Shown: in pieces, positions 14,028 to 17,884 of the stretch
How the letters are laid out: each line of letters starts with the position of its first letter
Position numbering within the stretch: the first letter of the stretch is position 1
Source: Acidimicrobiia bacterium
GTDB lineage: Bacteria > Actinomycetota > Acidimicrobiia > Spongiisociales > UBA5794
DNA length: 17,884 nt
Direction: 5' to 3'
Assembly (NCBI GenBank): GCA_013695075.1
Contig: JACDBE010000216.1
Span: forward strand, 1-17,884
The notes under the pieces: model-generated
What the model was told of the DNA's origin: nothing
Databases searched by the model: none
What the model saw: only the letters and a program-made list of their open reading frames with translations
Program-made: the position numbers and the translations under genes

Positions 14028-15518
14028 TCAGGTCCCGACAGGCTCGTCCTCGTCGTCGGCGCCCTCGGTGGTGGCGTCGCTGCCATCCGCACCGACCCCG
14101 GGATCCCGCTCGTCGATCCCGTCCGCCCCGGCGGCCGGTTCGCCCGGATCCGCTAAGCCCCGAGCGGGCGGTCCCTCACTGACCAACTCGTCACTGGCGG
14201 CGGTCTGCTCGGTGGCGGGCAATCCAACCGGCGCGGTGTCCTCGGTCGCCACGGGGTCCTGGGACGCCGCCATCTCCTGGGCCGCTATCTCCCCGGCCGA
14301 CATCTCCTCGGACGCCACCAGCTCATCGGTCGGGACCACGTCCCCGGTCGCCACCATGTCCTCGGCTGGGGTGGTGTCCTCGGTGGCCACCAGCTCCTCG
14401 GTGGCCACCAGCTCCTCGGTGGCGGCGATGTCCTCGGTTGCTGCCCCGTCCACCGGTGCCGGCGCCGCGGCGGGGGCGGAGGCCACCGCCGGGCCCGGTG
14501 CCGGGGTGGCGCCGGTGGGGCCCTTGGCCTCGTCATCGTCGGCGATCAGCCCCAGGTCCTGGCTCTCGGAGCGGATGTCCACCTTGTACCCGGTGAGACG
14601 CGCCGCCAGCCGGGCGTTCTGGCCCTCCTTGCCGATGGCTAGCGACAGCTGGTGGTCGGGCACGATGACGGTGGCCACCCGCAGCTCGTCGTCGAGGCGC
14701 ACCTCCTTTACCCGCGCCGGCGACAGCGCCTCGGCAAGGAAGGCGGCCGCCTGGGGACGCCACTCGACGATGTCGACCTTCTCCCCGCGCAGCTCGTTGA
14801 CCACCTGGCGCACCCTCGACCCCCGGGCGCCGACGCAGGCGCCGACCGGGTCGACGTTGGGGTCGTTGGACACCACGGCGATCTTGGTGCGGTGGCCGGC
14901 CTCGCGGGCGATGGCCTTGATCTCGACATCGCCGTCGACCAGCTCGGGAACCTCGAGCTCGAACAGCGAGCGGATGAACTCGGGGTGGCTGCGGCTCACC
15001 ACGATCTGCGGGCCCTTGCCCTCTCCCCTCACCTCCAGGATGTAGGCCTTGAGCCGGTTCCCCCGCTCCATCTTCTCGTACGGAATCCGTTCCGACGCCG
15101 GCATGATCGCCTCGGCGTTGCCCAGGTCGAGGATGGCGTAGCGATGGTCGGATTGCTGCACGATGCCGGTGACCAGGTCGCCCTCGCGCCCTTCGTACAG
15201 CTCGAAGACCTGCTCTCGCTTGGCGTCGCGCAGTCGCTGCAGGATCACCTGCTTGGCGGTCTGGGCGGCGATCCTCCCGAAGTTGTCCGGGGTGTCCTCC
15301 CACTCCTTGATGACGTTGCCGTCTTCGTCTAGGTCCTGGCCGTAGACGATGATCTCGGCGGTGTCGGCATCTATGGTGACCCGCGCCTCTTCGGCGGCAC
15401 CCGGGGTGCGCTTGTATGCGGACACCAGGGCATTGGCTAGCGCGTCGAGGATGGTGTCGGCGGGGACACCCTTCTCTCGCTCCAGGAGCTCGAGGGCGTC
15501 CAGCAGGTTCTCATCCAT
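14028..15518 (-). CDS. nusA: Transcription termination/antitermination protein NusA
   Basis: This 496-residue RNA polymerase-binding factor controls pausing, termination and antitermination. The N-terminal domain (1 to about 110) starts MDENLLDALELLEREKGV. The S1 domain (about 112-178) has GDLVTGIVQQ. KH1/KH2 (about 190-320) contain DPVGACVGARGSRVRQVVNE (223-242) and DHQLSLAIGKEGQNARLAAR (288-307). Typical actinobacterial NusA is about 330-350 residues. Here a tail of about 166 residues (331-496) is rich in Ala, Glu, Asp, Thr and Pro, has almost no Lys or Arg, and includes VATEEL-type repeats. It replaces nothing catalytic and looks like an intrinsically disordered acidic extension, not E. 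coli-type AR domains. The ATG at 15518 has AGAGGA about 6 nt upstream and overlaps the rimP stop by 8 nt. Confidence 0.96.
   Translation of the reverse strand: MDENLLDALELLEREKGVPADTILDALANALVSAYKRTPGAAEEARVTIDADTAEIIVYGQDLDEDGNVIKEWEDTPDNFGRIAAQTAKQVILQRLRDAKREQVFELYEGREGDLVTGIVQQSDHRYAILDLGNAEAIMPASERIPYEKMERGNRLKAYILEVRGEGKGPQIVVSRSHPEFIRSLFELEVPELVDGDVEIKAIAREAGHRTKIAVVSNDPNVDPVGACVGARGSRVRQVVNELRGEKVDIVEWRPQAAAFLAEALSPARVKEVRLDDELRVATVIVPDHQLSLAIGKEGQNARLAARLTGYKVDIRSESQDLGLIADDDEAKGPTGATPAPGPAVASAPAAAPAPVDGAATEDIAATEELVATEELVATEDTTPAEDMVATGDVVPTDELVASEEMSAGEIAAQEMAASQDPVATEDTAPVGLPATEQTAASDELVSEGPPARGLADPGEPAAGADGIDERDPGVGADGSDATTEGADDEDEPVGT
14377..14423. repeat. 18-bp tandem repeat inside the nusA tail
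   Basis: The unit TCCTCGGTGGCCACCAGC occurs twice without a mismatch (14377-14394 and 14395-14412), followed by the first 11 bases of a third copy (14413-14423). It encodes the repeated six-residue block ELVATE (read from the minus strand) near NusA residues 369-380. Being a multiple of three, copy-number change would lengthen or shorten the tail without a frameshift. Confidence 0.9.
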
Positions 15519-16068
15519 CTCGTTCCTCTCTACCGCGCCCGCCCGGCTTGGGGGTTCTCTCCCACACAAACACCGTCCGTGCCGACGCCACGTCGTCGTA
15601 GGCCACGGTGACCGGGCCGTGCTCGGCCTCCACCACGATTCCTACGGGTCCGGCCTCGGCCAGGATCCCGCGCAGGTGATGCACCCCGTCGACGGGCCGG
15701 GTGGTCTTGAGCCGCACCTGCCGGCCCACCGCCTTCTCGAAGTGGCGGGGGCGGCGCAGGCTCCGCTCCAGACCAGGCGACGACACCTCCAGGGTGTACG
15801 AGCCGGCCACCGGGTCGGCGTCATCCAGCAGCCGGGAAACCCCTCGGGACAGCCGGGCCAGGGTGTCCACGTCCACCGCATCGGCGGCGTCGACCACCAC
15901 GCGCACCAGCGAGGCTCCGTCGCGGCCGGCGACCTCCAGGTCGTCGAGCTCGATGCCCTCGGCGGCGAGATAGGGTTCGATGACGTTCCACAGGCGCGTC
16001 GCCGGCCCGGCGCCAATTGTCGTCGCCGGTTCGACGCTCGTTGTCGTCTCCACCCGTCCTTGCTCCAT
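15511..16068 (-). CDS. rimP: Ribosome maturation factor RimP
   Basis: This 185-residue protein is needed for late maturation of the 30S subunit. The family centre is clear: LWNVIEPYLAAEGIELDDLEV (26-46, in parts), LVRVVVD and the hallmark YTLEVSSPGLERSLRRPRHF (91-110). GRQVRLKT and the SH3-like C-terminal part with VEAEHGPVTVAYDDVASARTV follow. A non-conserved stretch of about 22 residues precedes the domain. The ATG at 16068 is preceded by GGTGGAGAAAG. The last 8 nt overlap nusA. It is the first gene of the rimP-nusA-infB transcription unit, behind a promoter at the proS 3' end, with a GC hairpin in the leader. Family size is about 150-185. Confidence 0.95.
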   Translation of the reverse strand: MEQGRVETTTSVEPATTIGAGPATRLWNVIEPYLAAEGIELDDLEVAGRDGASLVRVVVDAADAVDVDTLARLSRGVSRLLDDADPVAGSYTLEVSSPGLERSLRRPRHFEKAVGRQVRLKTTRPVDGVHHLRGILAEAGPVGIVVEAEHGPVTVAYDDVASARTVFVWERTPKPGGRGREERDG

Positions 16069-16103
16069 CTTTCTCCACCAACCAGCATGCCCGCATCAAC
16101 AAA

Positions 16104-16128
16104 CGAGGCGGGCCCCGGGCCCACCTCG
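16104..16128 (-). terminator. Hairpin with T-rich tail between proS and rimP (terminator or leader attenuator)
   Basis: On the minus strand CGAGG-T-GGGCC pairs with GGCCC-G-CCTCG around a 3-nt loop, giving 5+5 bp with one mismatch. TTTGTTG (16103-16097) follows immediately, the only T-rich tail next to a strong hairpin in the window. It could end proS transcripts. It also lies about 16 nt downstream of the predicted rimP start site, so it would be in the rimP-nusA leader and could act as an attenuator. Confidence 0.6.
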
Positions 16129-16150
16129 CGCGGCGATCTCAGTTGCCGCC

Positions 16151-16179
16151 AGTATATCAGCGCATCGGGTGGGGGTCAG
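16151..16179 (-). promoter_or_regulatory. Predicted rimP-nusA-infB promoter overlapping the proS stop
   Basis: On the minus strand CTGACC (16179-16174), 17 nt and TATACT (16156-16151) form a good housekeeping promoter. The proS TGA (16178-16176) is part of the -35 hexamer. The start site is expected near 16144, giving a leader of about 76 nt that contains the hairpin at 16104-16128. Confidence 0.65.
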
Positions 16180-17884
16180 CGCCCGGCGTTCACCCGATCG
16201 GCTAGGGAGGCGGCCGCCTCCGAGAGGGCAACGGTGTCGGTGTGGCCGGTAGCCCGGTCGGTCACCTCGACTTCGCCGGCAGCCACCCCACGGGGCCCGA
16301 CCGTCACCCGGAAGGGGAACCCGATGAGCTCGGCGTCGGTGAACTTCACCCCGGGTCGCAGGTCGCGATCGTCGAGGATGACGTCTATCCCGGCTTCGAC
16401 GAGGTCCTGGTACAGCCCTTCGGCGGCGGCCGCCGACGCCTCGTCGTCGACCTTGACCAGACTCACCACCACCTCATACGGGGCCACCGCCACAGGCCAG
16501 GCGATGCCCTTGTCGTCGTGATGGCTCTCCACGACGGCGGCCATGCTGCGGCCTACCCCGATTCCGTACGAGCCCATCATGATCGGCCGCTCCACGCCGT
16601 CCTCGTCGAGGACCCTCGCCTGTAGCGGCTCGCTGTAGTGGGTCTCCAGCTTGAAGATGTGGCCCACCTCGATGACCCGCTCCACCCGCAGCGGCTGCCC
16701 GCAGTTGGGGCACGGCTCGGCGGCGACGACGGTGCGCAGATCGAGCCACCGATCGACCGTGATGTCGCGGGCGATGTCGACACCCTTCACGTGGGTGTCG
16801 TCCCGGTTGGCCCCGGTGACCATGCCGGTGCGACCGCGCAGGGCGAGATCGGCGACGACCGGGATCCCGTCGACCCCGACCGCTCCCAGGCTGCCCGGGT
16901 CGGCACCGAGCAGGCGGCGGATCTCCGCGGTCTCGGCGGGGCGCAGCTTGGCGGTCCCCAGCCCGTCCACCAGCTTCTGCACCATGAGCTCGTGGTCGCC
17001 ACGCAGCAGTACCAACATCGGCTCGCCGTCGACCAGGTACACCAGGGTCTTCACCTGGTGGTGGCTAGCGGCAAAGTCGAAGGCGTCGGCCAGGGCGGCG
17101 ATGGTGCGGATGCCGGGTGTGGGGAAGGCCTCGACGGCGTCCCCGACAGCTTGATCAGTGATCGGGTCGAGCCGGGAGGTGGCCCGCTCCACGTTGGCGG
17201 CGTAATCCCGGTTGGGGCATACGACCACGTCGTCCTCGCCGGCCGGTGAGGGGACGGTGAACTCGACCGAGTCCGACCCACCCATGGCTCCCGAGCTGGC
17301 CTCCACCGGGATCACCGGCAGCCCGAACCTGGCGAAGATCCTGTTGTAGGCGGCGAAGTGGTTGTCGAACTGGCGATCGAGCCCGGCCTTGTCGATGTCG
17401 AACGAGTACGAGTCCTTCATGGTGAACTCCCGCACCCGCAGCAGACCGGACTTGGGGCGGGGCTCGTCACGGAACTTGGTTTGCAGGTGGTACCACAGCT
17501 GGGGCAGGTCCCGGTAGGAGCGCATCTCGGCCGCGAGGACGGTGAAGATCTCCTCGTGGGTCATCGCCAGCACCAGGTCGGCGTGGCGCCGGTCGCGGAA
17601 CTTGACCAGGATGCCCTCCACGTCGTCCCATCGACCGCTGCGCTTCCATGGCTCAGCGGGGTGGACGACGGGGAGGAGGAACTCCTGACCGCCGATGCGG
17701 TTCATCTCCTGGCGGATGATGCCGCAGATCTTGGTGGCCACCCGCATCCCTAGCGGCAACAGCGAGTATGAGCCCGCCATCAGCTGGCGGACGAACCCGG
17801 CGCGGATCAACAGGCGGTGGTTGGCGGCTTCGGCGTCGGCCGGGTCGTGGCGCAGGGTCGGTATGAATGCCTGGGACCAACGCA
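16176..17884 (-). CDS. proS: Proline--tRNA ligase, bacterial type (first base outside window)
   Basis: This enzyme charges tRNA-Pro with proline and edits mischarged Ala. The frame runs to the window end, where the codons read (x)TG-CGT-TGG-TCC, that is M-R-W-S-Q-A-F-I-P-T-L. The start is therefore almost certainly an ATG whose A is the next base, giving 569 residues, the usual length of ProRS with an editing domain. Class II motif 2 is at about 137-154 (KFRDEPRPKSGLLRVREF), and motif 3 at 438-446 (GSYGIGVGR). The inserted editing domain (about 225-405) has HHQVK, whose Lys is residue 279 as in E. coli ProRS, and TGANRDDTHVKG with the conserved His. CPNCG at 392-396 precedes VIEVGHIFKLETHYSE. 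A C-terminal anticodon-binding domain completes it. A TTG at 17810 would remove the conserved N terminus and is rejected as start. Confidence 0.96.
   Translation of the reverse strand, partial: RWSQAFIPTLRHDPADAEAANHRLLIRAGFVRQLMAGSYSLLPLGMRVATKICGIIRQEMNRIGGQEFLLPVVHPAEPWKRSGRWDDVEGILVKFRDRRHADLVLAMTHEEIFTVLAAEMRSYRDLPQLWYHLQTKFRDEPRPKSGLLRVREFTMKDSYSFDIDKAGLDRQFDNHFAAYNRIFARFGLPVIPVEASSGAMGGSDSVEFTVPSPAGEDDVVVCPNRDYAANVERATSRLDPITDQAVGDAVEAFPTPGIRTIAALADAFDFAASHHQVKTLVYLVDGEPMLVLLRGDHELMVQKLVDGLGTAKLRPAETAEIRRLLGADPGSLGAVGVDGIPVVADLALRGRTGMVTGANRDDTHVKGVDIARDITVDRWLDLRTVVAAEPCPNCGQPLRVERVIEVGHIFKLETHYSEPLQARVLDEDGVERPIMMGSYGIGVGRSMAAVVESHHDDKGIAWPVAVAPYEVVVSLVKVDDEASAAAAEGLYQDLVEAGIDVILDDRDLRPGVKFTDAELIGFPFRVTVGPRGVAAGEVEVTDRATGHTDTVALSEAAASLADRVNAGR

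Noticed and set aside
17808..17810. TTG at 17810 as the proS start
   Set aside because: It would delete the conserved MRWSQAFIPTL N terminus, which is encoded in frame up to the window edge.

Overview
The window is GC-rich bacterial chromosome, almost all of it on the minus strand. Several features point to an actinobacterium. These are a mycobacterial-type SOS box (TCGAAC-N4-GTTCGA), an actinobacterial-style imuA'-imuB pair, frequent GTG/TTG starts, and the gene order proS, rimP-nusA-infB, DUF503-rbfA, nrnA-truB-ribF, rpsO-pnp. A deep lineage such as Acidimicrobiia is possible, but that is inference from gene order and the short IF2; no 16S gene is present.

Layout from left to right. Positions 2-145 (+) hold the 3' end of a RelE/ParE-family toxin gene. 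It converges on imuB (148-1629, -) and imuA' (1562-2305, -), an SOS mutasome pair with a perfect LexA operator and a plausible promoter at 2306-2335. A divergent dodecin gene follows (2412-2618, +). A non-coding, hairpin-rich stretch (2619-2937) separates dodecin from the pnp 3' end. pnp (2938-5400, -) and rpsO (5584-5841, -) form one unit behind a good promoter at 5951-5979. A very long imperfect stem-loop sits between them. kup (6027-7934, +) is divergent from rpsO and breaks the usual ribF-rpsO adjacency.

From 7971 to 17884 everything reads leftward: proS, then (behind its own promoter) rimP, nusA, infB, a DUF503 gene, rbfA, an nrnA-like DHH gene, truB, ribF and a RidA-like gene. From the DUF503 gene to the RidA-like gene all five junctions are 4-nt ATGA/GTGA overlaps, so translation of this block is probably coupled.

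Functionally the right two thirds is a translation and RNA-metabolism cluster: tRNA-Pro charging, 30S maturation (RimP, RbfA), initiation (IF2), transcription elongation/termination (NusA), tRNA pseudouridylation (TruB), nano-RNA/pAp turnover (NrnA), FMN/FAD synthesis (RibF), S15 and PNPase. The left part is an SOS-inducible mutagenesis unit plus a flavin-binding dodecin. I see no CRISPR array, insertion sequence, prophage, tRNA or rRNA, and no clearly novel multi-gene system. The best leads are regulatory: the rpsO-pnp stem-loop, the hairpin in the rimP leader, and the LexA-controlled promoter. At the protein level, the leads are low-complexity tails on PNPase and NusA and lost key residues in the RidA-like protein and in ImuA'/ImuB.
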